64,000 nt of DNA, taken from NCBI GenBank assembly GCA_963847715.1, contig CAWKAZ010000014.1:1-64000 (forward strand). Reading direction: 5' to 3'. The notes beneath the pieces are model-generated. The model was not told the DNA's origin. It saw only the letters and a list, made by a program, of their open reading frames with translations, and did no database searches. The position numbers and the translations under genes were made by a program. The stretch is from Acidiflorens sp963847715. GTDB lineage: Bacteria; Acidobacteriota; Terriglobia; Terriglobales; Acidobacteriaceae. Of this stretch, positions 43,674 to 52,186 are shown piece after piece (positions within the stretch are counted from its first letter, which is position 1; each line of letters starts with the position of its first letter).

Positions 43674-45512
43674 CTATTTCTCCCTATAGTCGATCACGGT
43701 GCGAATTTGCGCCCCGAATTTCTCCTGCATGCGCTGGACGATCGGATCCTGTTCGGCCCGGCTGCGTGCGGTTCCATACGCGGCACGCGATTGAGCGGGA
43801 GGAGCCTGCGCCACGCCACCGGATTCCACCTGCATCTTGACCGGTCGTCCGGCGAGGCCGCTGGCAGCTGCGCTCGCGATGCGGCGGGCTTCGGCGGTGA
43901 ACGACATCTCGATCATCGTGCCTGACGCAGCTGCTTTCGCTGTCAGCGAATTTCCCGTGAAGCTCCATTCCGCTGTCTCTAGTATCGAGACCAACATTTG
44001 CTGATTGCTGAGTGCGGAAAGGACTGCATCGCGCAGCGAGTCGGCGCTGACCTCCGGCCTGTTCTCATTTCGCGGCTCGAGCCTAACCTCGGGACGCTCC
44101 ATCGGCTGCGTTTCAAGCGCCGGCGATAATTCAGGCGCGGCCGATCCCATAATGACGACGTTGCCCGGTTGTGTGGCGCGGACAGTTTTGTCCGCGAAGG
44201 CTGCCTGGTCACCAGTCGCCTCGGCTCTGGGAGTGCCCTTGCGCGCCGAGTCGGCGGCGAATGGCGATACCGAATTCGATCGCGCCGATGCGACCGTCTC
44301 AGGCCGTCGCACTTCTGCCGGGGGCGCCATGTTCTTGACCATCGCTGGCCTGGCCGCCGGAAGCGACCCCGCCGCGTCGCTTAGCAACTGCTCGATTGGC
44401 AGCAACCGCTGGGCGTGCGCCATCTTCAGCAAACCCAGTTCGAGATGGAAGCGCTGTTCCTGCCGGTATCCGAGTTCGCCGTGAGTGCGCAGCATGATCT
44501 GCAGATGCCGCGCCAGATCTTCTTCGCTGAACAAATCGGCGATGCGGCGAACGCGGGCGCGCTCATCGGACGAAATCTGCAAGAGCGGAGAATCCTTGCC
44601 GGCAATTTTCGCGACGGTTACATTGCGCAGGAAGCGGACCATCTGCCGCGCGAAATGCGTAGGGCTGTGGCCTTCGCCGATCAGTTCGTCAACCAGCACC
44701 AGAATTTTCTCACTGGAGCTTTCCGCAACCGCCTGCATCACGGTTTCGAGCGCCGTCGCTGGAGCGGAGCCGATCAAGCTGCGGACAGCCTCCAGCGTGA
44801 GGTGGTCCGAAGTCGAAGCGATGGCCTGGTCGAGAATCGACAGCGCGTCGCGCATCGATCCATCGCCTGCTTCGGCCAGCAGGGCCAGGGCGTCTTCGTC
44901 GGCAGGGATGCTTTCCTTGGTGACGATGTCGCGTAATTGTCCCATGATGGCTTCGAACTTCATGGCGCGATAACTGAAATGCTGGCAGCGCGACCGGATC
45001 GTCTGCGGAATATCTTCGGGCTGCGTTGTCGCCATCATGAAGATGACGTGGCTGGGAGGCTCCTCCAGCGTCTTGAGCAGGGCATTGAAAGCTGCGTCGG
45101 TGATCTGGTGCGCTTCGTCGAGAATCCAGATCTTGAAGCGGTCGCGCGCCGGACGGTAGCGTGCCGCCTCGCGTAATTCGCGAATTTCGTCAATGCCGCG
45201 ATTGGTGGCCGCATCGATTTCAATGACATCGACCGAATTTCCGGCGCGAATTTCAACGCACGAATCGCAAACACCGCAGGGCTCAATCGGAGGCTTCCCG
45301 GTTGTCTCCATGGTTGAGCGGCAGTTCAGGGCCATGGCCAGGATGCGGGCGACGGTGGTTTTGCCGATGCCGCGGTGTCCGCTGAAGATGTAGCCGTGCG
45401 CGATGCGCTCCTGCGCGATGGCATTTTGCAGCGTGCGGGTGACATGTTCCTGGCCGATTACATCGGAGAATTTCTGGGGACGGTATTTACGGGCCAGGAC
45501 CTGGTAGCTCAT
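43674..45512 (-). CDS. dnaX: DNA polymerase III subunits gamma and tau
   Basis: 612 residues. Clamp-loader ATPase: start YQVLARKYRPQKFSDVIGQE, Walker A SGHRGIGKTTVARILA, zinc Cys in CGVCDSC, DEAH-type LDEAHQITDAAFNALLKTL and the SRC sensor RSRCQHFSYRAM. Domain III follows. The last 240 residues are Ala/Pro/Glu-rich and variable, as in tau. I saw no clear slippery A-AAA-AAG site, so a separate gamma by frameshift is not evident. Heads the dnaX-ybaB-recR operon. Confidence 0.95.
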   Translation of the reverse strand: MSYQVLARKYRPQKFSDVIGQEHVTRTLQNAIAQERIAHGYIFSGHRGIGKTTVARILAMALNCRSTMETTGKPPIEPCGVCDSCVEIRAGNSVDVIEIDAATNRGIDEIRELREAARYRPARDRFKIWILDEAHQITDAAFNALLKTLEEPPSHVIFMMATTQPEDIPQTIRSRCQHFSYRAMKFEAIMGQLRDIVTKESIPADEDALALLAEAGDGSMRDALSILDQAIASTSDHLTLEAVRSLIGSAPATALETVMQAVAESSSEKILVLVDELIGEGHSPTHFARQMVRFLRNVTVAKIAGKDSPLLQISSDERARVRRIADLFSEEDLARHLQIMLRTHGELGYRQEQRFHLELGLLKMAHAQRLLPIEQLLSDAAGSLPAARPAMVKNMAPPAEVRRPETVASARSNSVSPFAADSARKGTPRAEATGDQAAFADKTVRATQPGNVVIMGSAAPELSPALETQPMERPEVRLEPRNENRPEVSADSLRDAVLSALSNQQMLVSILETAEWSFTGNSLTAKAAASGTMIEMSFTAEARRIASAAASGLAGRPVKMQVESGGVAQAPPAQSRAAYGTARSRAEQDPIVQRMQEKFGAQIRTVIDYREK

Positions 45513-45628
45513 GCGAATCCCTGATTATACAGTCTGGAGCGCAAGCATTTTCGTTCCAACGCTTGCATGGCTTCGACCGCCGGGGTACCCTCTTGCAATC
45601 GTGTTTTACGCGATTTGGAGATAGTCGA

Positions 45629-45982
45629 ATGCAGCTAAGAATGAGCACCAGATCACTGGAAGGCGTGCTGGTGGTGGATTGCAGCGGACGCCTCGTTTTC
45701 GGCGAAGAGTCTGCCAGCCTCCGCGACATGGTGAAGAAGTTGCTCGCGCAGAGCCCCAGGGTAGTGATGAATCTGCGGGAAGTGAACTACATTGACAGCG
45801 GCGGACTGGGAACGCTGGTCTCGCTTTTTACAACCGCGCGCAATGCTGGCGGCGCGGTGAAGTTAGCGAGCGTCAGCCAGCGCGTCGGCGACCTTTTGCA
45901 AGTCACGAAGCTGTTCACGATTTTTGAAGTGTTCGACGAAACCGAAGAAGCCGCGAAGTCCTTCAGCAAGGACGCAGCGTAA
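45629..45982 (+). CDS. STAS-domain anti-sigma-factor antagonist
   Basis: 117 residues, a single STAS domain as in SpoIIAA/RsbV. The phospho-acceptor Ser is in NLREVNYIDSGGLGTLVSLF. GVLVVDCSGRLVFGEES is the first strand pair. The start at 45,629 (MQLRMSTRS) is chosen because TTTGGAG precedes it by eight bases. No anti-sigma kinase or phosphatase gene is adjacent, so its partner lies elsewhere. It diverges from dnaX across 116 bases. Confidence 0.9.
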   Translation: MQLRMSTRSLEGVLVVDCSGRLVFGEESASLRDMVKKLLAQSPRVVMNLREVNYIDSGGLGTLVSLFTTARNAGGAVKLASVSQRVGDLLQVTKLFTIFEVFDETEEAAKSFSKDAA

Positions 45983-46048
45983 GAAAGAGAAAGAGCCTCC
46001 CCCGGCGGCGGGCCGGAAAATTTCGTTCCGCCACTGATCCTTCCCCAC

Positions 46049-46792
46049 CTAATTCAGGTCGTTTAATACCAGCGGTGTCGTCGACATGCCGTTCAAGCCT
46101 CCGATATTGTCGACGATCACCATGGTCGTGATCGAGGAGGCATTGGCGGTCGCTGACTGAGTGAAGAGCGCATTCTTGAAGCCGGCCGGCGTAAAGATGA
46201 CGTTATAACCGCCGGCAAGGAATGGAAGACTCTGGTAGGCGCTCGCCGACGCGTTCGTCAGCGCGGTAACTTGCGGGGTGTAGTTCGTGAGATCCGTAAC
46301 CGTGGGGGCCACGATGTAAATGTCGACGCCACCAACCGGAGAACCGGGCGAAGCATTGATGAAGCGAAACTCCACGCTGGTGCCCATCGGCGGAGTGTTG
46401 TTATCCGCCAGCAGCATTGGCGGCGCTTCGTTGAGTTCGGGTCCGACGGCGACCATGGTGTACTGCGTGTTCTGGGCCATCGTCACCGTGCCAATCGGCG
46501 CGATCGGGTTGACGGTGCTACCGGTGGTGAAGCCCTGTACCGACGCGCTGCCAGCGCCCACGTTCAAGTAACTGGCAGGTGTAGAGGCCGGCTGAATGGC
46601 GCCGAAGGACAAGGCGGTAACGATTTTCGCTCCGTTGACTGCGACGTCCAGAATAGGACCGTCCGAGACAGCATTGATCACGCGAACCTGTGCCAGATTG
46701 CTGGACCTGGAATTCGATCCGCAACCTACCATGATCGTGGTCGCCAGGGCCAACGTAGCGGCCAACGCCTTCGACAAGCCGGACATCCTCAT
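46049..46792 (-). CDS. DUF4397 lipoprotein (second of a tandem pair)
   Basis: 247 residues. Lipoprotein signal with lipobox MVGC (ALATTIMVGCGSNS). The mature part has the DUF4397 pattern twice: VRVINAVSDGPILDVAVNG and VEFRFINASPGSPVGGVDIY, then the GGYNVIFTPAG strand. Small beta-sandwich proteins of this family are thought to face the periplasm or cell surface; function unknown. GGAG lies before the ATG at 46,792. The downstream space holds no clear terminator. Its neighbour upstream is a paralogue. Confidence 0.85.
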   Translation of the reverse strand: MRMSGLSKALAATLALATTIMVGCGSNSRSSNLAQVRVINAVSDGPILDVAVNGAKIVTALSFGAIQPASTPASYLNVGAGSASVQGFTTGSTVNPIAPIGTVTMAQNTQYTMVAVGPELNEAPPMLLADNNTPPMGTSVEFRFINASPGSPVGGVDIYIVAPTVTDLTNYTPQVTALTNASASAYQSLPFLAGGYNVIFTPAGFKNALFTQSATANASSITTMVIVDNIGGLNGMSTTPLVLNDLN

Positions 46793-46887
46793 TCGTTTCG
46801 GTTCTCCAACGCTTCCCAACTCGAAAATTCTCCAGCAGGCAGTTTCGCGGGGAGCAGGAAGATTTGTCAACCGCTTCTCGGGAGATT

Positions 46888-46914
46888 GGCCGGGCCTCAG
46901 ATGCGGGCCCGGCC
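46888..46914. other. Hairpin between the two DUF4397 genes
   Basis: Perfect nine-base arms GGCCGGGCC and GGCCCGGCC with a nine-base loop. No T run follows on the minus strand, so it may be an RNA-processing or attenuating hairpin rather than a full terminator. Confidence 0.6.
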
Positions 46915-46971
46915 TTGTTGGGAATCGCGCTTGGCCTGGAAGGTTCCCCCGCGCCGCGGCTCAAGGACGGG

Positions 46972-47697
46972 TTATAAGAGGTCGTTCAACTCCAGGACAT
47001 TGATTGAATTGCCGCTATCCACAATGACCAGCGTTCGGATCGATCCGGTTGGAGATTGGTAGGTATTCGTGAAGAATGTCTGACCCTGGCCAGAGTCGGT
47101 GATGCCCACGGTATAGCCTGCGCCGTTGAAATTCTCGGGTACGTAAGCGCTGCCTTGCCCAAATGTCAGGCCGGAAACCGCAGGTGTACCGAACTGTTGG
47201 CCGGGCTGTACGATAAAAATATCCAATCCGCCTTGTAGATTAATCAAATTGACCGACGCATTGATAATGCGAAATTCCACGTTCCCGGTCGTCGGCGCCG
47301 TGTTGTTGTCGGAAATGCTATAGAAGGCTGGAGCTGCGGCCTGAATTCCGGCATTGGTACCGGCCAAGAGGAGCGTGTAGTGGCCGGACCCGCTCAAAGT
47401 AGTGTTGGCCGGGTTGATATATGACGTAGTGCCGCCGGTATTGACCGCAGCCAGCGTGACCGTTCCCGAAGGGACGCCATTGTAAGCCGGAGGGGCCGGC
47501 ATAACCGCGCCAAATGAAATGTTGGTGAATACCTTTGTGGTGTTGACTTCAACATCGAGGGCTGGACTGTTAGAAATGGCATCGACGACGCGGACCTGCG
47601 CATTGCCGCTGGAGCCGCAACTGGCAGCGAATACACCGAAAAGGCACAATAAACCTAGGGATAAAACGACGGGCACGGCTTTAGACAAACGACGCAT
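46972..47697 (-). CDS. DUF4397 lipoprotein (first of a tandem pair)
   Basis: 241 residues. Lipobox AASC in FGVFAASCGSSGN. QVRVVDAISNSPALDVEVNT and VEFRIINASVNLINLQGGLD match the two DUF4397 strands of its neighbour, and both proteins end in an L-x-L-N-D-L tail, so they arose by duplication. Thr, Gly and Asn are frequent, as in surface proteins. It starts with AAAGGCAGTT... upstream on the minus strand; GGAG is seen nine bases from the ATG. Function unknown. Confidence 0.85.
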   Translation of the reverse strand: MRRLSKAVPVVLSLGLLCLFGVFAASCGSSGNAQVRVVDAISNSPALDVEVNTTKVFTNISFGAVMPAPPAYNGVPSGTVTLAAVNTGGTTSYINPANTTLSGSGHYTLLLAGTNAGIQAAAPAFYSISDNNTAPTTGNVEFRIINASVNLINLQGGLDIFIVQPGQQFGTPAVSGLTFGQGSAYVPENFNGAGYTVGITDSGQGQTFFTNTYQSPTGSIRTLVIVDSGNSINVLELNDLL

Positions 47698-47901
47698 TGT
47701 TTAATCTCCAAAAGGCAGTTTTGGTTGTAAGCAAGAGTATGGGATGCGTTGATAGTAAGCGCGAGTTTTACTGGTGTGTGTAAATTTTTGTATTGTTGAA
47801 TCTAGCCTAGCACGGATCTTGGGCAATAAAGTTTGATCATTCGGCGAAACGCTGCTGGCAAAACGCTGTTCGCTGTTCGTCGATCGCTGAAACCGCTGAT
47901 T

Positions 47902-48258
47902 ATGAAACGAAAGAGCCGGTCCGAGGCGGGAAAGAAGTCCGTCGGCAGTCGCATGGACGACAAGCGGGCACGCGTGGTGCGCTGCATCCGCAGTCTACCG
48001 ACCGGGAAAGTGTCGACCTATGGAGCGATCGCGCGCGCTGCGGGTTGGCCAGGGGCGGCTCGGCAGGTGGTGCGCATTCTGCGTCAGACTCCGGGATTGC
48101 CCTGGCATCGCGTGCTAGGTTCAGGCGGAGCGATCAAACTCCCCGGAGAAAATGGAGCCGAGCAGAGATTCCGCTTGCGCATGGAAGGGGTCACATTTCG
48201 CGGGGCGAGGGTTGATATGAAAAAACACGAATTTCGGTTTAGGCTATTGAGACATTGA
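47902..48258 (+). CDS. Alkyltransferase-like protein (ATL), no catalytic Cys
   Basis: About 118 residues. The DNA-binding domain of O6-methylguanine methyltransferase is clear: VVRCIRSLPTGKVSTYGAIA and GAARQVVRILRQT, then GLPWHRVLGSGGAIKLP. The active site of the enzyme is PCHR; here it is PWHR, so Trp replaces the alkyl-accepting Cys, as in ATL/eAtl proteins. Such proteins bind alkylated guanine and pass the lesion to nucleotide-excision repair. Starts at 47,902 and 47,953 are both possible. The basic N-terminal extension supports binding to DNA. The gene's last codons lie in a periodic repeat. Confidence 0.88.
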   Translation: MKRKSRSEAGKKSVGSRMDDKRARVVRCIRSLPTGKVSTYGAIARAAGWPGAARQVVRILRQTPGLPWHRVLGSGGAIKLPGENGAEQRFRLRMEGVTFRGARVDMKKHEFRFRLLRH

Positions 48259-48352
48259 ATCATTTAGACATTGACTCATTAAATCCAAAGCCCCGAATTG
48301 TAATGATCCGATGCCTCAATGATTCAATGACCCGATGATTCAATGACTCAAT
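48246..48352. repeat. Eight-base periodic palindrome between convergent genes
   Basis: Left arm: ATTGAGAC, ATTGAATC, ATTTAGAC, ATTGACTC, ATTAAATC (48,246-48,285). Right arm on the minus strand: ATTGAGTC, ATTGAATC, ATCGGGTC, ATTGAATC, ATTGAGGC, ATCGGATC (48,352-48,305). Each end covers the last codons and stop of the gene on its side. Confidence 0.9.
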
Positions 48353-49214
48353 GGTTCGGCAGTTTCCCTTCCAGTAATTCGTGCAGTCCCTCCGCGGGGC
48401 AGCGCAAGCCGATGTAGAAGGCGCCGAACAGGGCGTAAACGGCGCTGACGTGATCGAAGCGCATTTCATAGATTAGCTTCTTGAATACCAGAGGATCGTC
48501 GGCGAAGAGGTCGACGCCCCACTCCCAGTCATCGAATCCGATGGAGCCGGTGATGATCTGCTTCACTTCTCCGGCGTAGCGGCGGCCAACCATGCCATGT
48601 TCGTTCATCTGCCGCTGGCGCTCTTCCATCGGAAGTGTGTACCAGTTCTTGTCTTCGCCGCGGCGGCGATCCATGGGATAAAAACAGATGTAGCGGTTCG
48701 GCGGCATCGTCGGAAACAGGCGCGGCTTCATGGCTTCCTTCTGGCGCGCAATGGTCTCGGCAATCGCCTTCTTCCACTCTTCAGAGTGCGGTTCGACGCC
48801 GCGCTCGGCGAGAGCTTTGTACGTTTTGAGCGACGATTCGTAAAGCCCCAGTTCAATCACCGACAAATAGGAAGTCGTGGGTTCGAGGAAATCATTCAGC
48901 CGAAGTTGCGCAATGTCGAGTTCGGCCTGATTAAGCTGGTCGAAAGTTTCTCGAAAGTGGACCAGCATCAGGTCGCCTTTGTGGCCGAGTAAGGAGAACA
49001 GGGCGGATTGGCCATCGGCTTTGCTCTCCATCGCGGCGAGCAGTTGGGTAGCTTCGTTTGCGATCGAGCGGCGGTCGGCTTCTGGAAGCGCGCGCCATGC
49101 CGTTCGGCGGAAACGCATCATCTGATGAAGCGTGGCGTAGCCTTCGAGGGTCAGCGGCACAGCGGGAAGTTGGTCCGCCTCAACGGGGAGAGTTGGAGGA
49201 TGCGTTGGATTCAT
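48348..49214 (-). CDS. hemQ: Coproheme decarboxylase (HemQ/ChdC, chlorite dismutase family)
   Basis: 288 residues. Turns coproheme III into haem b in the coproporphyrin-dependent pathway. Marks: ICFYPMDRRRGEDKNWYTL with the Tyr that becomes the radical, MNEHGMVGRRYAGEV with the proximal His, and SIGFDDWEWGVDLFADDP. The chlorite-splitting Arg of true dismutases is not expected here. Acidobacterial use of HemQ is consistent. The stop lies within a periodic palindrome shared with the ATL gene. Confidence 0.92.
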   Translation of the reverse strand: MNPTHPPTLPVEADQLPAVPLTLEGYATLHQMMRFRRTAWRALPEADRRSIANEATQLLAAMESKADGQSALFSLLGHKGDLMLVHFRETFDQLNQAELDIAQLRLNDFLEPTTSYLSVIELGLYESSLKTYKALAERGVEPHSEEWKKAIAETIARQKEAMKPRLFPTMPPNRYICFYPMDRRRGEDKNWYTLPMEERQRQMNEHGMVGRRYAGEVKQIITGSIGFDDWEWGVDLFADDPLVFKKLIYEMRFDHVSAVYALFGAFYIGLRCPAEGLHELLEGKLPNH

Positions 49215-49257
49215 GATTTGCTCTGGCCGCTATTGTAAATCGCGGCAGGCACCCCAA

Positions 49258-49338
49258 GCCGCGAAGCGGTGAAAGAATGCAGCCCCACGCCGTAAGGCGT
49301 GGGTGAAAAGTGGGGTAATGAGCAAGCCCCGAAGGGGC
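49258..49338. repeat. Row of compact palindromes (REP-like)
   Basis: GCCGCGAAGCGGT (49,259 on), CCCCACGCCGTAAGGCGTGGG (49,283 on, one base of which lies outside the stem) and GCCCCGAAGGGGC (49,326 on). Each has a GAA or TAA loop and a purine-rich tail such as GGAAGA. They fill the space between hemQ and the beta-helix gene. Confidence 0.8.
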
Positions 49339-49375
49339 GGAAGATGCGCTGCGACGCAAAACGCTGCGTCGGGTC

Positions 49376-50929
49376 CTACTGTTCGTAAGCTCCAATATCG
49401 ATACCTGAGCCTTGAACCCGAGGGTTTCCAGCGAAATCGACCGAGCCCACAATGGCTGACCCCAGGTTGATTCCGGCGTTCACTGCCGGAGAGTTTGCGG
49501 CCACGTGCAGGTCGGGAGCGGTCAGGCTGACGTACTGCGGATCAGCAAAGGACGAATCCGGGTCTTTGCCCGTGCCGGTACGATAGGCGGCAAAACCGGT
49601 GTAGGTCTTGCCATTCCAGAGGAAGGTAGCCTTCGCGGTTCCGACCGAGGAGTTGAACACATTGAAATCGACGTCGGCTGGATTGGGCTCAGTCTTGGTG
49701 AAGTTGTTGATCAGCAGGCCCTGTTTCGTGGCGTAGGCGATGTTGTTTTTGAACACGTTGTTGGTGGCATGGAATTGAATCTGAAACTCGCCACTGCCGG
49801 TGTTCTTGCGGTCGTTGTAAAGCAGGGAATTGTTCACGATGGTGATGCTGTCGCTGCCGCCGACGCGGTTGGCATAACCGCCAATGGAGATTCCGGCAGA
49901 ATTGCCAAAGTAGACCAGATTGTTGCGCGCGATGATGTGGTCGGTGGTCTTGCCGGAGTGCTCGCTGGCCATCTCGATCCCGAGATCGACGTGATGGATG
50001 CGGTTGCGCTCGATGGTGATGCGCGTTCCGCCGTCCACGTAAATACCATCGGCCGCGTATTGGTTGCCATAGGCGGGATTGCCGTAGGAGGTAATGTTGT
50101 AGATCGTATTCTCGGCAATGAGCCCGTCGCGGGCGCGGTCGCAGGGATCGGAGCCACACATCGCCCCCTTGGGCGCGACGCCCTCGAAGCCGATGGCATC
50201 GATTCCAATATTGTTGTTGTCGTGGATCAGATTGTTAGTGGCCACGAAATACTGGACGTTGCCGTCCATCGAAATGGTTTCGCTGCATCCGGTCTTGAGA
50301 TGGTCAATTTCGTTTCCGCTGATGGTGAGGTTGTTGATGGAAGCGGGCGCCTCGGTGGCATAGACCGCGATTCCCAGAGCGTTCGCGTTGCAACCTTGGG
50401 CGCTCGTCTCGATGTTGTGAATGTGATTGTTCAGGAGTTGAAGATTGCTGCCGGCTCCGTAAAGGTAGATCCCGACGGGAACAAACTTCGTGCTCGTAGT
50501 CTTGTAATTGCGGATTTCGAATCGCGAGATGATCAGGTAGCTCTGATTATTGATGTTGAACAGGCCGTATTGCCCGTTGGGCACCGCGAGCCCGGTGCCG
50601 TCGACGATGGCGGTCTCTCCGGGATAGCTCTGGAACGTGGTATAGCCGGCCGTCGCGTTTCCGGAGACCGGCACGTTGACGTACTCGTTGTAGACTCCAG
50701 CGCGCACGAAGACTGTGTCGCCTGCCGCGATCGTATTGGCGGCGTATTGAATCGTGCGCCAGGGGGAGCCGATTGTTCCCCGATTATTGTCGCTGCCGGA
50801 AGTGGAAACGTAGTAGGAGCGGCCGTTCGTGGCTGCGCCTGAGGCTGGAAGCGACGCGGCAATCGTGATCGCGATGAGCGCGAGAGAAACAATGGAGAGT
50901 GGTCCTCGGGCCCGGAGAGTGAATTTCAT
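49376..50929 (-). CDS. Secreted right-handed beta-helix protein
   Basis: 517 residues. Signal peptide (VSLALIAITIAASLPASGA), then YYVSTSGSDNNRGTIGSPWR with TIQYAANTIAAGDTVFVRAG, the standard entry of the parallel beta-helix family. Coils rich in N-N and I-x-I-x-x-N follow (NLTISGNEIDHLKTG, LISRFEIRNYK). It ends with GNPRVQGSGIDIGAYEQ, the choice-of-anchor-Q C-terminus. Such proteins are polysaccharide lyases, epimerases or binding proteins; the catalytic residues cannot be read without a structure. Single gene. Confidence 0.88.
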   Translation of the reverse strand: MKFTLRARGPLSIVSLALIAITIAASLPASGAATNGRSYYVSTSGSDNNRGTIGSPWRTIQYAANTIAAGDTVFVRAGVYNEYVNVPVSGNATAGYTTFQSYPGETAIVDGTGLAVPNGQYGLFNINNQSYLIISRFEIRNYKTTSTKFVPVGIYLYGAGSNLQLLNNHIHNIETSAQGCNANALGIAVYATEAPASINNLTISGNEIDHLKTGCSETISMDGNVQYFVATNNLIHDNNNIGIDAIGFEGVAPKGAMCGSDPCDRARDGLIAENTIYNITSYGNPAYGNQYAADGIYVDGGTRITIERNRIHHVDLGIEMASEHSGKTTDHIIARNNLVYFGNSAGISIGGYANRVGGSDSITIVNNSLLYNDRKNTGSGEFQIQFHATNNVFKNNIAYATKQGLLINNFTKTEPNPADVDFNVFNSSVGTAKATFLWNGKTYTGFAAYRTGTGKDPDSSFADPQYVSLTAPDLHVAANSPAVNAGINLGSAIVGSVDFAGNPRVQGSGIDIGAYEQ

Positions 50930-51098
50930 GGTGGGTGCTCCTCGGATCAGAAATCGGGTTTGTTTTGCGGCGATTTCGTAATCATTCGAATGGTTACGAT
51001 TTGTTACTATTTCGCGAGCATAGCTCTAGCCAATGGGCGTGTCAAGGCTCGCTTGGGCACTCACAGGAATCTTCACCGCAGAAGGGGAGTTCGGCCGC

Positions 51099-52085
51099 AT
51101 GGGTACCCCGACTGCCACGGGGCGCAGATTGCTCCCGTGTATGCGGGTGTGCTACAAGCGCTATATGCGTAAATGGATGAGCGAGCGCTTGAAGCGCCGC
51201 AAGAAACCTGCAGAAGGCTCCAACAAAGAGGCGGCGAAAGCGCCCGAGCCCCTGCAGCCCCGCTTTTATGACAATGACAATGAGCCGCCTGTGTCCGCGC
51301 CAGCTCCTGTCGAGGCTGCTGTGGCAGCTCCGGTGGCTGCGCCGCGCCGTGCGGCCAGAACAGAGCCAGAACCTGACGTCGCCCCCCGATCTTCGGTTGA
51401 GTCCGCCCCGCCGGACGCTCTTCCAGCATCCAGACCGCGCCCATCGCGGCGTCGTCGCGGTAGAGGCGGGCGTGGCGGATCTCGTCCGCGGGCAGCGGCT
51501 GTACCCGCACCGGCAGAGCCCTCAACCATGGAACCGTCCGCGCAACCTGCCGAAGAACCCTTGAACGTACCGTCCGCGTCGGCCCCGGTGCCAGTGGCGG
51601 CGGCTCCCGCACGCGCCAGCAAGGGAACTGTGGTACTTGCGATTGGCTTGCCGGGATCAGGCAAGAGTTCCTGGTTCAAGCGACACAACATTCATCCACT
51701 TTCGAGCGATCTGCTGCGCGAACTTCTTTTCGATGACGCACAAGAACAGCGCTTCCAGGATCTGGTGTTCTCAAACTTGCGATCGATGCTGAAGGCGCGC
51801 TTGATTGCGCGGCGTCCGATGAACTACGTGGACGCGACGAACCTCACCCCGCATGATCGGCACAGCTGGATCAAACTGGCCAAGGATTACGGATACGACG
51901 TGCAGGGTCTGTTCTTCGACGTGCCCGTCGAAGTTTGTATGGAGCGGCATCAACGTCGCGGACGAGTTGTGCCGGAAGACATCATGCGCAAAATGGCAGG
52001 CAAGCTGAAGGCTCCGACTTTTGATGAGGGATTCTCGAAGATTACGGTTGTGCGCGTGAAGCAGAAGGAAGCGGAAGCAGAGTAA
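51099..52085 (+). CDS. P-loop kinase with disordered RGG-type N-terminus
   Basis: About 328 residues. The N-terminal half is Pro/Ala/Arg-rich and unfolded, with SRRRRGRGGRGGSRPR near residue 120-140, an RNA-binding-like RGG box. The C-terminal domain (about 175-325) is a polynucleotide-kinase-like P-loop fold: AIGLPGSGKSSWFKRHNI, LSSDLLRELL (base Asp), YVDATNLTPHDR and FFDVPVEVCMERHQRRGRVV (lid Arg). It could phosphorylate RNA or DNA ends, or a small substrate. Start 51,099 has AAGGGGAG upstream; ATGs at 51,141, 51,165 and 51,177 cannot be excluded. Confidence 0.75.
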   Translation: MGTPTATGRRLLPCMRVCYKRYMRKWMSERLKRRKKPAEGSNKEAAKAPEPLQPRFYDNDNEPPVSAPAPVEAAVAAPVAAPRRAARTEPEPDVAPRSSVESAPPDALPASRPRPSRRRRGRGGRGGSRPRAAAVPAPAEPSTMEPSAQPAEEPLNVPSASAPVPVAAAPARASKGTVVLAIGLPGSGKSSWFKRHNIHPLSSDLLRELLFDDAQEQRFQDLVFSNLRSMLKARLIARRPMNYVDATNLTPHDRHSWIKLAKDYGYDVQGLFFDVPVEVCMERHQRRGRVVPEDIMRKMAGKLKAPTFDEGFSKITVVRVKQKEAEAE

Positions 52086-52086
52086 C

Positions 52087-52186
52087 GTCGTTAGTCGCTA
52101 GTCGTTCGTCGTTGGCGACCGCACAACGATGAGTCGCGAACGACCACCGACCAGCAACTAACGACCAGCGACCAGCGACTAACGAC
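52087..52186. repeat. Seven-base periodic palindrome, stop to stop
   Basis: Left: GTCGTTA, GTCGCTA, GTCGTTC, GTCGTTG from one base after the kinase stop. Right: GAACGAC, CACCGAC, CAGCAAC, TAACGAC, CAGCGAC, CAGCGAC, TAACGAC, ending exactly at the stop codon of the convergent isochorismatase gene. Confidence 0.93.

Noticed and set aside
43674..44400. Programmed frameshift in dnaX to make gamma
   Set aside because: I looked for an A-rich slippery heptamer after the ATPase domain and saw none that was clear.
49505..50842. A 445-codon open frame opposite the beta-helix gene
   Set aside because: Its Val/Asp-rich repeats are the complement of the Asn/Ile-rich coils of the real gene.
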